From: Acinetobacter sp. ANC 4173
GTDB taxonomy: Bacteria; Pseudomonadota; Gammaproteobacteria; Pseudomonadales; Moraxellaceae
NCBI RefSeq assembly: GCF_004331255.1
Contig: NZ_SJOF01000001.1
Span: 124,001 to 188,000 of the forward strand
Direction of reading: 5' to 3'
Length of the DNA stretch: 64,000 nt
Each line of letters starts with the position of its first letter. Position 1 is the first letter of the stretch. This document shows, piece by piece, positions 26,403-35,810 of the stretch. Made by a program: the position numbers and the translations under genes. The notes under the pieces were generated by a model. It had not been told where the DNA came from and did not search any database. It worked only from the letters and a program-made list of their open reading frames with translations.

Positions 26403-29243
26403 TTATTTCCCCTTTGGTAATGGACCAGACATGCTCGAGTGGCGTGAGTCACCCAAAACAGAAATCATCAGCATGGTTGCGCCGACCACTGTGACATAGA
26501 CCCCAACATCAAATGCAGCCGCAGAAGCCAAGTGCATTTCGCCTAAAATTGGAGGTGAAACGTAGATGTGTGCGCTGGTCAGGAATGGACGTCCCCAGAA
26601 CCATGCTGCAATTGCGGTTAATCCTGCAATGCTTAGACCTGCACCGATCCAGATTTCGTATAAGCGTCCAGATTTGGCGCGGAGCAATTGTTCGGCTTGG
26701 TCTTGACCTAAGGCAATATATTGAATAATCAATGCCAATGAGGTAATTAAGCCTGCAATAAAACCACCGCCAGGTTCATTATGTCCGCGTAGGAAAATAT
26801 ACAAGCTGATGACCAAAGCGAGCGGTAAAATCCAAGAGGATGCAATACGGAGCATTAACGGGGAGGGGTTAAAGCGATAGGTTAAACCTTGTGTGATGGT
26901 CGTACCATGTGTACGCATACCATCCATTAGACAGAGTGTGCCGATACCTGCAATCCCCAATACCGTGATCTCACCGAAGGTATCGAAACCACGGAAATCG
27001 ACCAAAATCACGTTAACAACGTTGGAACCACCGCCGAGTGGAATTGACTGTTGTAAGAAGAACCAAGAAATTGAATTATGGTCACGCGTCAGAATCAGCC
27101 AAGTGATCCAACCAATGCCAAGTCCACCGACAATAGAAAGAATGGCATCGCGCCAACGACGTGCTTGACTGGATTCATAAGGTGTAAGCTGAGGTAAGAG
27201 TGATAAGCTCATGAGCAACAACACAGTGGTCACAACATCCACAGTAATTTGCGTTAAGGCTAAATCTGGTGCTGACAAAGTGACAAACACCATGGTCACA
27301 ACTAAACCAATGGCACCACTAATCAGGACAGCTTTAATGCGTTCATGATGGAACCAGAGCATCATCCAGCAGGCAGAGAATAATAATAGCCATAGCACAA
27401 TTGCGAGCATAGGTGCATGGGTCAGTTCACGTGTACCTGTGGTCAGCCCTTGCCCCATCAGAGGAACAGCGACCAAGACAATACTAAACGCTACGATCCA
27501 GAGCAGGTAAGTTTGCAAGGAGCCTGTTTCTGTTTTACGTTTAATTTTTCGTGATTTAAGAAGTAAGTGTTTGAGCAGAGACTCAAAGATGAGTTTGCCT
27601 TGAAAAGGTCCCAAGGCTGGGTCTAGGTCAATACTGCGAATCTTACGGTTCTTTGCTAGAACGAAGTAAAAGCTTAAACCGCCAACTAGAGCAATTAAAC
27701 TCATCACTAAAGGCAAATTAAAACCATGCCAGATGGCCAAATGTGTTCCCGAAAAGTCATGTAACTGCGTACTGGCACGTGCCGTACTATTGACAATTTG
27801 CTCAACAGTGAGCGCAGGGAAAATGCCCACCATAATACAGAGAATTGCCAAGAGAATTGCGGGTGCCCGCATGCCGATAGGCGGCTCATGTCCATCTTTA
27901 TTAGGAACTTGCTCACCCAGTGGGCCGTCAAAAAATACGCCGTGGATTAAGCGAGTCGAATAAGCAACTGCGAAAATACCTGCCAAGGTTGCAACGATGG
28001 CTGACAATATGAGTGCTGGACCACTCAAGTTTGCCAATAACTCGGTAAAGAACATTTCTTTGGACAGAAAGCCATTGGTTAGCGGAACACCTGCCATAGC
28101 CGCTGCGGTGACCATAGTGAGCGTGGCTGAAAACGGTAGTAATTGCCATACGCCACTTAATTTGCGTAAGTCGCGTGTTCCTGTTTCATGGTCAACAATG
28201 CCTGCAATCATAAACAAAGCCGCCTTAAAGGTGGCATGGTTGATGATATGGAAAATGGCAGCAGCGACAGCGAGGGGAGAGCCAATCCCCAACAGGCAGA
28301 CGATTAAACCGAGATGACTGATGGTAGAGTAGGCCAGAAGCCCTTTCAGATCTTCTTTGAAAATGGCGAAGAATGCCGCCATACACAAAGTGAATAAGCC
28401 AACAAAGGTCACAATATTGTGATAGAGCGCAGCACCAGCAAAAATCGGTAGTAAGCGCGCCAGTAAGAAAATTCCCGCTTTCACCATGGTGGCTGAATGT
28501 AAATAGGCAGACACAGGTGTTGGGGCAGCCATGGCATTGGGGAGCCAGAAGTGGAAGGGGAACTGCGCACTTTTGGTAAAGGCACCGAGTAGAATCAGCA
28601 ACAAGGTTGGAGTAAATAAGGCATGACTTTGAATATGTTCCGACATGGTCAGAATCTGGTCAATTTGATAAGTGCCTGTAATTTGCCCCAGTAAAATGAA
28701 GCCCCCCAGCATCGCCAAGCCCCCCATCCCCGTAATGGTAAGTGCCATACGCGAGCCACGTTGCGCAACATCATAGTTGCTCCAGTAGCCGACCAAGAGA
28801 AAAGAAGAAATACTGGTCAATTCCCAAAAAATTAACAGCAGAATTAAATTATTGGAAAGAGAGATACCCAACATCGCTGCCATAAACAACATGAGCAACA
28901 GATAAAGTTTGCTCAATGAGTTTTTTGGGCTGAGGTAATAATAGGCATAAATAAAAATGAGCGTGCCGATACCGGTGATCAGCAAAGAGAAAAGTAGACC
29001 TAAGGCGTCCAGACGGAAACTGAGATCAATGCCCAGTTGTGGTAACCAAGACCAACTTTGAGTAATGACTTCACCATGAAAGACCTGCTTTGCTTGAGTC
29101 AGTAACAGAATTAAACTACTTAGACTGACTCCGATAGCCCCGAAAGCCGTTACCCCGCGCGAAAAATTTTTCAGCCACGAGACAAGGGTTGTACCCAGTA
29201 CTAACGGTAACAAGATAATAATTGGTAGCACACTTGTATCCAT
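26403..29243 (-). CDS. mrpA: fused Mrp-type Na+/H+ antiporter subunits A and B
   Basis: A 946-residue NuoL-like subunit that carries MrpB at its C-terminus. The MrpA part has FWELTSISSFLLVGYWSNYD (acidic residue on helix 5), QFPFHFWLPNAMAAPTPVSAYLHSATMVKAG (in parts), then a DUF4040/MrpA C-terminal region (about 560-760). From about residue 800, the MrpB pattern PLALVISLYIFLRGHNEPGGGFIAGL follows. Mrp complexes exchange Na+ (or K+) for H+ and give alkali and salt tolerance; the fusion explains why the operon has six rather than seven genes (A/B, C, D, E, F, G). This is the first gene. Confidence 0.95.
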   Translation of the reverse strand: MDTSVLPIIILLPLVLGTTLVSWLKNFSRGVTAFGAIGVSLSSLILLLTQAKQVFHGEVITQSWSWLPQLGIDLSFRLDALGLLFSLLITGIGTLIFIYAYYYLSPKNSLSKLYLLLMLFMAAMLGISLSNNLILLLIFWELTSISSFLLVGYWSNYDVAQRGSRMALTITGMGGLAMLGGFILLGQITGTYQIDQILTMSEHIQSHALFTPTLLLILLGAFTKSAQFPFHFWLPNAMAAPTPVSAYLHSATMVKAGIFLLARLLPIFAGAALYHNIVTFVGLFTLCMAAFFAIFKEDLKGLLAYSTISHLGLIVCLLGIGSPLAVAAAIFHIINHATFKAALFMIAGIVDHETGTRDLRKLSGVWQLLPFSATLTMVTAAAMAGVPLTNGFLSKEMFFTELLANLSGPALILSAIVATLAGIFAVAYSTRLIHGVFFDGPLGEQVPNKDGHEPPIGMRAPAILLAILCIMVGIFPALTVEQIVNSTARASTQLHDFSGTHLAIWHGFNLPLVMSLIALVGGLSFYFVLAKNRKIRSIDLDPALGPFQGKLIFESLLKHLLLKSRKIKRKTETGSLQTYLLWIVAFSIVLVAVPLMGQGLTTGTRELTHAPMLAIVLWLLLFSACWMMLWFHHERIKAVLISGAIGLVVTMVFVTLSAPDLALTQITVDVVTTVLLLMSLSLLPQLTPYESSQARRWRDAILSIVGGLGIGWITWLILTRDHNSISWFFLQQSIPLGGGSNVVNVILVDFRGFDTFGEITVLGIAGIGTLCLMDGMRTHGTTITQGLTYRFNPSPLMLRIASSWILPLALVISLYIFLRGHNEPGGGFIAGLITSLALIIQYIALGQDQAEQLLRAKSGRLYEIWIGAGLSIAGLTAIAAWFWGRPFLTSAHIYVSPPILGEMHLASAAAFDVGVYVTVVGATMLMISVLGDSRHSSMSGPLPKGK

Positions 29244-29539
29244 TGTCGTGATAGGTCGAAACCTATGGGTGAATCTTATCTTTCAAGGATTACAGGACAG
29301 CAAAGAGATATCCAAAAAAATTCAATCTTGAAAGCCGTAAAGAAAATATAAAAGCGAAAAACAAGTTGTGTTGCGCAACTTGCAAAACTATAGCAAAACA
29401 AAATTTTACTATAAAAAATTTGAATAAATCCGATCTTATTACATGAATAAAACAACATCAAACCTTTTCGTGCACACCTATCGAATTATTTGTTTTGAGT
29501 TCTAAATTGAACTTAAAGCAGCTGTGCTATTGCTAGAAA

Positions 29540-30919
29540 TTAGGAGGATGGATCCTGAAAAGAAGAGTCATGCTCTTGTTGCCAAAGTTGCTGAAACTCT
29601 GCTTGTGCTTCTGGGGAGAGTTGTTGGATTTGTGCATACAACTGCTGTGCCGCAGAGATGGAGGGTTCATCTGACAATGGCTCAAGCTCCGTTACGCCAG
29701 AGAGCGAGAGTTGACTCAGTTCGGCATAAATTTGATCGAATTGTTGTTGGAGTGGCTGCAGTGCAATGTCGTGGATACCTTGTGCAGAAAGTTGCAGGCA
29801 TTGATAGGCGGCTGCATTTTCGAGAAGTGCTGTGCGGTTCCCTGTGACAATAATTTGGAGTCGTGGAAAGGCTTGATGTAACTGTTGCAAAATTAGGCTG
29901 CAATGTTGCTGATCTAGTTGTTCATCAATCGCATCAATGAGTAAGATGCCGTCGCCCTCCAAGCACGGATAGAGGCTTAAGGGATTGAGTAAGCACATGC
30001 GTCGCACAATATCACCAATCAACGCAATCCAGTTTTTTTGAGTGCTGGAAAGTTGTTGGAATTGCATGATTTTGCCTTGATAGTTAACCATCAATTGCAG
30101 TTTGGGTTGATATTGCACAAAAATATCATTCAGTTCAGGCAAAACCATGCTCAGACTATCTTTTAGTGCTTTTAAGCAAGGTGCATGGAGTTGTGCATGC
30201 GCCTGAAATAGGGTATTCGGGATATTTTCGGGTTGTAGGTGTTGACCTAAATGTAACTTATCGCGCATCAGTTGCTGAAACAATTGTGCCGTCTGTGCAT
30301 TTTCCAGATCACTAATTTCGCGAAACCATTCAAAGAAACGGCTAAAGGTGGTAAAGGGAATGGCAGCCACGTCATAGGCATACCCCGCCTGAAACACAAT
30401 CGGGTTGTTCTTGCTCAGTAAATTGATTTCATTGACAAAACGTTCAGCAGGATAATAAGCAATAAGCGGTAAACCTTGCATCGGGTCTTGCTGTAGGGCT
30501 TGATGATAAAGCTGTACCAATTGTTCGAGTTGTAAAGTATCTGCTTTGCTCAGTCCAATGCCTTGTTGGCTGAGAGTTTTATAGAGTTGCCAGCTACAGC
30601 GGTTGGAAATCGCGGGTTGTATTGTTTCAGACTCTGCGAGGGTGCCAATATCGGTAGGAATTTCGACACAAATGTGAACCTTGGACTGTAGGCGACTATG
30701 CAGGATATCTTGATCCAACATGACTACACCTGCGCTACGCAGGTCTTTGTAACGGGCAGAAAACCACGTTAAGGCCTGATAGGCATGCTTGAGGATACTG
30801 GTTTTGCCTGTAGCTTGATCGCCTAAAATTAGGGTAATCGGTTGATCATGATAATGAAATTTAAGCTCTATATTGGCAAATAGATTGGTGTGTTTGAGCT
30901 GTAACGATTCGATTTTCAT
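29540..30919 (-). CDS. AAA ATPase of the COG3950 type with altered catalytic motifs
   Basis: A 459-residue protein resembling the SMC/RecF-like ATPases grouped as COG3950. The N-terminus (MKIESLQLKHTNLF) and the Walker A GDQATGKTS (residues 33-41) are intact. Late in the protein come a weak signature stretch (QQLSSTQKNWIALIGDI), the usual DIVRRMCLLNP, and the Walker B region GILLIDAIDEQLDQ. Family members normally read LIDEID followed by LHLHP and TTHSP; here the catalytic Glu is Ala, the His-Pro motif is gone, and TTHSP is replaced by TGNRT. Nucleotide binding may remain but hydrolysis looks doubtful. It follows a UvrD-like helicase gene after 24 bases. The TTG at 30940 is a less likely start than the ATG at 30919. 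Function unknown. Confidence 0.75.
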   Translation of the reverse strand: MKIESLQLKHTNLFANIELKFHYHDQPITLILGDQATGKTSILKHAYQALTWFSARYKDLRSAGVVMLDQDILHSRLQSKVHICVEIPTDIGTLAESETIQPAISNRCSWQLYKTLSQQGIGLSKADTLQLEQLVQLYHQALQQDPMQGLPLIAYYPAERFVNEINLLSKNNPIVFQAGYAYDVAAIPFTTFSRFFEWFREISDLENAQTAQLFQQLMRDKLHLGQHLQPENIPNTLFQAHAQLHAPCLKALKDSLSMVLPELNDIFVQYQPKLQLMVNYQGKIMQFQQLSSTQKNWIALIGDIVRRMCLLNPLSLYPCLEGDGILLIDAIDEQLDQQHCSLILQQLHQAFPRLQIIVTGNRTALLENAAAYQCLQLSAQGIHDIALQPLQQQFDQIYAELSQLSLSGVTELEPLSDEPSISAAQQLYAQIQQLSPEAQAEFQQLWQQEHDSSFQDPSS

Positions 30920-30943
30920 ATAAGCCCCGCATTCGTGCAACGG

Positions 30944-32449
30944 CTAGCCTACTGCTTGGCGCAATGAGACAGGCATCCTATTTTTTAGTTGTTGCATCAA
31001 GTCGTAAATATGGTGAATATTTAGACTTACTTTAGCACGAGTACAGGCGACATACAGCAATCTTAACTCTTCGTCACTAATTTTATGGTCTTGTTCCGTC
31101 AGCTTAAACTGATAGTCATCTTCAATGTGTACACGATCCCATTCTAGCCCTTTGGCTTTGTGCGCCGTGGAAATAATATAGTCGGCTTGCTCAATCGGGG
31201 TAATTTTGGCTAAAGCACGTTTGAGCGGGTCAGTTCCATGATCATCCACCAATTTCACCAACGGTTTAATGTCGCTGCCTTCATTGGTTTCACAGTATTC
31301 ATGCACATCGTGCCAAGAGTTAAACCAAGCCAGTTCAGGCACGTCGGTGACCCGTTTGCCTTGTTTCAACATGCTAGCGGCATCGACAAAACGATTTAAT
31401 TTGACATGGTCGGCTTGCAGACTGACTTTATCGCCATGCACTAAACCTGAAAGCAACAGTTCCATGGCACGGGCATTGGTTCGACATAAAATTGCATCCC
31501 GCATTTTGGTGTGTGGTTTATTCACCACTTGAGAGTTGAGTCGTGGATTGCCCAACAGCGGCACTTTTTCATTGAGCGCACCCAAAATGGCATTGGCATT
31601 GTGCGCAATGCTTTCACCAAAGCGAAACGAGGTGGTGAGGCGAGATTCGGGTAAAGGGAGTTGCTGCATGGCATTGACGGCACCACGCCAAGCGTAAATC
31701 TGTTGATGTGCATCGCCGACATAAATCACTTGGGTATTTTTCTGACGTAATAAGATGCCCAACATTAACGGATCGGCATCTTGTGCTTCGTCAAATAGAA
31801 CGTAATCGGCGGGAATATTCGGTTCAGACAGTGCCCACAGTTTCAGATAGACATCGTGTCCAATCCCTGCCTGATGATTTTGGTCAATTGATTCTAGCCA
31901 ACGTCGTTCAATAGCAGGATAAAGATGCTTTTGTAAGGTGTCGATATCGTCGGGATGCAACCAATTCGGGGCTTGCAAATGCCGTGGAGCAGGGTACTGT
32001 GAACTGGTGGAGCAGAAATAGCTCACTGCATTTGCCACTAAACTGGCAAGCCGACTCGGCATCAGCACGTACTTTTCATAACGCCCACCCATCATGCGTC
32101 TTAGGGTAATCGGTTCTAGCCGATACTCTTTAGCAATAAAGCTTGGACTTAAACGGGGCAAACGCAGTTTGTCGGTGATTCCACGTGGAACACTGCGAAA
32201 TGCCAGTGAATGGAAGGTACGGCAGTCTACGTTGCGATGAAATTTACTTTGAGCTTCTGCTGCGATGGCTTTGTTAAACGCCAGATACATGCCACGTCGT
32301 TGCGGCATGGCATCACTGATCATTTGCAGGGTAGTGGTTTTACCTGTGCCGGCATAGGCAATCACTTTAAAGGATTGCCCCAGACGCGCGTTATCAATGG
32401 CAGTCGCCTGCTCATAGGTTGCGCTCGGTTTCTGATTGATATTCGACAC
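30944..32449 (-). CDS. UvrD/FBH1-like superfamily 1 helicase
   Basis: A 501-residue SF1A helicase with all motifs: Walker A AYAGTGKTTTL (about 32-42), Ia region YLAFNKAIAAEA, motif II LFDEAQDADPLML, motif III VGDAHQQIYAWRGA, motif IV SFRFGESIA, motif V STAHKAKGLEWD, and motif VI RLLYVACTRAK. It is short for UvrD (about 720 aa) and lacks large 1B/2B insertions, closer to bacterial FBH1-like helicases that strip RecA-type filaments or unwind DNA. It begins 14 bases after the hisIE stop and is followed by the ATPase gene, so the three are probably cotranscribed. Role and substrate are not known. Confidence 0.88.
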   Translation of the reverse strand: MSNINQKPSATYEQATAIDNARLGQSFKVIAYAGTGKTTTLQMISDAMPQRRGMYLAFNKAIAAEAQSKFHRNVDCRTFHSLAFRSVPRGITDKLRLPRLSPSFIAKEYRLEPITLRRMMGGRYEKYVLMPSRLASLVANAVSYFCSTSSQYPAPRHLQAPNWLHPDDIDTLQKHLYPAIERRWLESIDQNHQAGIGHDVYLKLWALSEPNIPADYVLFDEAQDADPLMLGILLRQKNTQVIYVGDAHQQIYAWRGAVNAMQQLPLPESRLTTSFRFGESIAHNANAILGALNEKVPLLGNPRLNSQVVNKPHTKMRDAILCRTNARAMELLLSGLVHGDKVSLQADHVKLNRFVDAASMLKQGKRVTDVPELAWFNSWHDVHEYCETNEGSDIKPLVKLVDDHGTDPLKRALAKITPIEQADYIISTAHKAKGLEWDRVHIEDDYQFKLTEQDHKISDEELRLLYVACTRAKVSLNIHHIYDLMQQLKNRMPVSLRQAVG

Positions 32450-32463
32450 AGGGAAAATAAGAT

Positions 32464-33246
32464 TTAGTGGTTACGGTTGGCTTTTTCGACCAAACCCGAT
32501 AAGCCTTGGCGTCGTGCCAATTCATTCAATACCAATTGTGGATCTAAGTCAAAATGACCAAGCATCACAATGGTATGGAACCATAAATCTGCCACTTCAT
32601 AAATCAAATCATTTTTATTGTCTTCATTGGCGACCAATTGAAATTCTTTTGCGGCAAGAATCGTTTCAATGCTTTCTTCACCAATTTTTTCTAGAATTTT
32701 ATTGAGACCTTTGTGATAGAGCTTTGCCACATAAGACGAGTCTGGATCTGCACCTTTACGCTCAGCCATCATTTGGCTGAGGTATGACAGCACTTCAACT
32801 TGCTCAGACTGCGCCGTTGAGGCATTCATCGCCAATGTATGGGGGTTGGTTGATTTTTCAGCATAAATCTGGCTTGGATCTTTTAATTGTGCATCCACAA
32901 TTTCCCAGCCTTGTGGGGTGAGTTTGCGGTAAAAACACGATTCACGACCTGTATGGCAGGCAATACCGCCATGCTGTTCAATTTGCAGAACGATCACATC
33001 GGCATCACAATCGAGGCGAATTTCATATACAGTCTGGAAATGCCCTGATTCTTCGCCTTTGTGCCACAACTTGTTGCGTGAACGGGAAAAATAAACCGCC
33101 TGATTTTTTTCAGCAGTGAGTGCCAAGGCTTCGCGGTTCATCCAAGCGACCATCAGCACACGTCCTGTTTGATGATGCTGTGCAATGGCAGGGACTAAAC
33201 CTTGTTCGTTAAATTTTACTTCATCGAGCCAGCGCACGTTGTTCAT
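32464..33246 (-). CDS. hisIE: phosphoribosyl-AMP cyclohydrolase / phosphoribosyl-ATP pyrophosphatase
   Basis: A bifunctional histidine-synthesis enzyme (steps 2 and 3). The N-terminal HisI part has [12 protein letters not shown], then the metal-binding [11 protein letters not shown], and [10 protein letters not shown]. The C-terminal HisE part (about residues 150-255) has [21 protein letters not shown] and [18 protein letters not shown]. At 260 residues it is longer than the E. coli protein (203), mainly through a linker between the two parts (about residues 120-150). It is not in a his operon here but heads the helicase/ATPase pair. Confidence 0.95.
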   Translation of the reverse strand: MNNVRWLDEVKFNEQGLVPAIAQHHQTGRVLMVAWMNREALALTAEKNQAVYFSRSRNKLWHKGEESGHFQTVYEIRLDCDADVIVLQIEQHGGIACHTGRESCFYRKLTPQGWEIVDAQLKDPSQIYAEKSTNPHTLAMNASTAQSEQVEVLSYLSQMMAERKGADPDSSYVAKLYHKGLNKILEKIGEESIETILAAKEFQLVANEDNKNDLIYEVADLWFHTIVMLGHFDLDPQLVLNELARRQGLSGLVEKANRNH

Positions 33247-33421
33247 AGGGACTTCACCAAAATCAGTTAATCGAAAAGAATATTCAAGTTGATGCGAAAA
33301 ACATCAGGCTATAGTGTAGGTGATCAGGTTGGATTTGTGTTAATTATCTTTCATCAATTTAGCCAGTCGATATGACGCAACATGAACTTGGACGCTGAGT
33401 TCATGCTGCATGTGGCGCTGT

Positions 33422-34504
33422 TTACAGTGCTTGCATGACCTCTGCAAAGCGCTGCTTTTCGACCAGTTCCAAGAACTCATCGCCCAAGCGTTGGCTTTCA
33501 GCCACGCATTGTTTCCAGAGTTGGATACGACGTTGTGGCTCCATGCCTTTGAGGGTGAAATCTTTACGATCCGGTAAACGTCCTAAGGGTAAGTGTGCCA
33601 GATATTCCTGTGAAGGAGAAATCAGCAGGGTGCGTGCTTGATGGGTTGGGTTGGATTTTCTCGATTTAAACATCTTGTCGAACCAACCCGGAGTAATGCT
33701 GTCGCTGAAATGCGGATAGAGCACAATACCTTGGCTTTCAAAGGGTAAATCGATGTGATAGTCGATCAAGCCCCCATCGCGATAAGCACCTTGCGGGGCA
33801 TCGCTGATATTTTTGACCGCAGGGGTTACCCCGGGGATTGAACCTGACGCCATGAGCCAGTCTGCAACATTGTCTGGGTTGAAGTTCAGATAATGGGTTT
33901 TAAAACTATCGTCTTTGATTTTAAATTGTGGGAAGTTTTTTGGTTGGCAGATGACCCGTTGCATAAAAAGATTTAAATGCTGACGTGCAATCGCATTGCT
34001 GCCGACAATGCCAAGTAATGAACCATATAGAGCCAGTCGTTGATCACTTTGGAAGAGGTGTTCGGCTTTTGCGGCAATAATGGTGAGGTGATAATCGGGA
34101 TGATCGACCAATTTTTGCGTTTGCTGATTTAAAATTCCAGCCAGCATCTCGCGTGAAATTTTCTCGATATCGGCCATTTTCATTTTTTGATGAAAAGGCA
34201 AATGAATATAAAGCTCTGCCAATTGCTCAGGCCCAAGCTTTTCACCTTGCGCCAAAATTCCTGCAAAACGCCATGCACCGACTGAAGAGCCGACCAAAAA
34301 GCGGCGTTGTTTGGCTTGTGGAAGGAAAGTTCCAAAGATGGCCTGATCAAGTCCTGTTAAACCTATACCTTTGGGACCACCTGCTGCACCAGGAACAATA
34401 TCGACTTGTTGGGCATGTAAGCCTTGTTGTTGGATGAGTTGGCGTGCCAGATGACCAGCACGAATATTCAGGGCGGGAGAGCGCTTTTCAAGAATTTGAA
34501 TCAT
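33422..34504 (-). CDS. patatin-like phospholipase family protein
   Basis: A 360-residue protein with the three marks of patatin lipases. A glycine-rich oxyanion stretch GAAGGPKG lies at about residues 41-48, the nucleophile elbow VGSSVGAWRF (GxSxG, Ser about 71) follows, and the catalytic Asp sits in DGGLIDYH. No signal peptide is visible, so it is probably cytoplasmic or delivered another way. Substrate and physiological role cannot be told. The frame extends to a TTG at 34525, but the ATG at 34504 is preferred. Confidence 0.85.
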   Translation of the reverse strand: MIQILEKRSPALNIRAGHLARQLIQQQGLHAQQVDIVPGAAGGPKGIGLTGLDQAIFGTFLPQAKQRRFLVGSSVGAWRFAGILAQGEKLGPEQLAELYIHLPFHQKMKMADIEKISREMLAGILNQQTQKLVDHPDYHLTIIAAKAEHLFQSDQRLALYGSLLGIVGSNAIARQHLNLFMQRVICQPKNFPQFKIKDDSFKTHYLNFNPDNVADWLMASGSIPGVTPAVKNISDAPQGAYRDGGLIDYHIDLPFESQGIVLYPHFSDSITPGWFDKMFKSRKSNPTHQARTLLISPSQEYLAHLPLGRLPDRKDFTLKGMEPQRRIQLWKQCVAESQRLGDEFLELVEKQRFAEVMQAL

Positions 34505-34605
34505 GGTGCAATGATAAATATACAAATGTGCACTCAGTTTAAAAGTTCTGTCTGATGGCTCAATGGCGGGGAAAAACTTTAGGTGACTTTGCAGTCATAT
34601 CGGGA

Positions 34606-34637
34606 ATAAAAAAGCCTGAAGGGTTCAGGCTTTTTTG
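34606..34637. terminator. bidirectional terminator before the outer-membrane barrel gene's end
   Basis: AAAAAAGCCTGAA, a short loop and TTCAGGCTTTTTT. It lies just after the stop of the barrel gene on the minus strand. Confidence 0.92.
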
Positions 34638-34641
34638 ATGC

Positions 34642-35742
34642 TTAGAAACCGTGGTATTGAATGCCAATAGAAGCCAATCCATAACGTTTGTCTAAACGGG
34701 AAGCAGTGACCCCATTATATATAAAGGGTACATAGCCAATTAAGTTATTTTGGAAAATCTGACCTTGTAGGTAAGCTGTCAATTTAGGTGTGAAGTCATA
34801 ACTGAACTTGGCACCAATGGTATGATTGTCTTTAATCGCTTGATTGCCAAAATTAGAAACACGGTCATCGATATTGTCGCGCCAAAAGCGCTGGTATTGA
34901 TAGGCAAGCTGGCTTTCAAACTGTTTATAGCGCCAGTTCCATGAGCCACCTAGGGAAGCATAGTAGCTGTCATAGTTGAGATCTTTTTGGATATCCAAGT
35001 CAAATCGATCAGCATAATTTCCTATATCAATATCATGTACAATTAGACCGTCAATAATACACTGACCAATTGGTGTTCCTGTTAACTGATTATTCGAGTT
35101 AATATTGATATTGGCTTTACAATCCCGTCCATCCCCCGTTAAATGAACCATCAAATCCAATGCATCAACTTTAACTTTACTATATCCTAAAGAACCAAAT
35201 AAATTCACTTGATTCATAAAGTCAATTTTATGGGTATAAATAGTATCGAGCTGAATTTGAGTATCACGTGGATTAGAAACAACTACCTCATTAATTGTAC
35301 GGCCATTAACATTGGTTGGGGAAGTTTTTGCTAACTCATCAGCTTGATTGCCCCAGAAAGAAAGTTTAAAAGCAAGGTTAGATCGATCAGTAGAAAGACT
35401 TGCCGGAAAGTAAGTAATACCTAAGGCTCCAGAATTTAACTTATTCGTATCTTTGCCAAACTCAATTTCTCGACGCCAATAGTCAGCATTGATAGACCAT
35501 TCAGGATGAAATTGATATTGGGCATTTATATGTGTACCAATATAATCTCCAGAATCGCCTTGAACACCTTCGCTTTCTCGTATATCCAAAAAGTCGACAG
35601 TATCGTTAACTAAATCTAGGCTTACATTAGTCGTAAGTTTGTTTTTAGCAGGCGTGGCTTGTAAAAACAAATCATCGGGCGCAGCATAAGTATGAGAAAT
35701 AATAAATGCTACTGAAATAAAAAGTAATGATTGATTTTTCAA
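34642..35742 (-). CDS. putative outer-membrane beta-barrel protein
   Basis: A 366-residue protein with an N-terminal signal peptide (MKNQSLLFISVAFIISHTYA, cleavage after TYA). After that come many alternating hydrophobic/polar strands such as INADYWRREIEF, LAFKLSFWGN, and QLAYQYQRFWRD, and a final strand YGLASIGIQYHGF ending in Phe, the standard barrel-assembly signal. It resembles porin-like or MtrB-type barrels in general layout only; I do not recognise the family. One extracellular loop has two cysteines (CKANININ and QCIIDGL). It lies 68 bases after the lipoprotein gene and is probably its partner. Confidence 0.75.
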   Translation of the reverse strand: MKNQSLLFISVAFIISHTYAAPDDLFLQATPAKNKLTTNVSLDLVNDTVDFLDIRESEGVQGDSGDYIGTHINAQYQFHPEWSINADYWRREIEFGKDTNKLNSGALGITYFPASLSTDRSNLAFKLSFWGNQADELAKTSPTNVNGRTINEVVVSNPRDTQIQLDTIYTHKIDFMNQVNLFGSLGYSKVKVDALDLMVHLTGDGRDCKANININSNNQLTGTPIGQCIIDGLIVHDIDIGNYADRFDLDIQKDLNYDSYYASLGGSWNWRYKQFESQLAYQYQRFWRDNIDDRVSNFGNQAIKDNHTIGAKFSYDFTPKLTAYLQGQIFQNNLIGYVPFIYNGVTASRLDKRYGLASIGIQYHGF

Positions 35743-35770
35743 CTTTAATTACCAAATAGAAAGTGAGGGA

Positions 35771-35803
35771 AAAGCCAGTGATGAATCACTGGCTTTTTTT
35801 TAA
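35771..35803. terminator. hairpin between lipoprotein and barrel genes
   Basis: AAAAGCCAGTGA and TCACTGGCTTTTTTT form a 9-12 bp stem around TGAA. The long T-run is on the plus strand; read in the direction of the genes the run is four T's, so it may only lower expression of the barrel gene rather than stop it. Confidence 0.65.
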
Positions 35804-35810
35804 TTTTTGA

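Noticed and set aside
29540..32449. Gabija defence system (GajA/GajB)
   Set aside because: The helicase could pass as GajB-like, but the ATPase has no TOPRIM nuclease domain, is shorter, belongs to another ATPase group, and the gene order is reversed.
33381..33405. Perfect 8-bp inverted repeat CATGAACT/AGTTCATG after the patatin-like gene, considered as terminator
   Set aside because: No T-run on the coding strand and a 9-nt loop; it may be a weak transcript end, but I would not call it.
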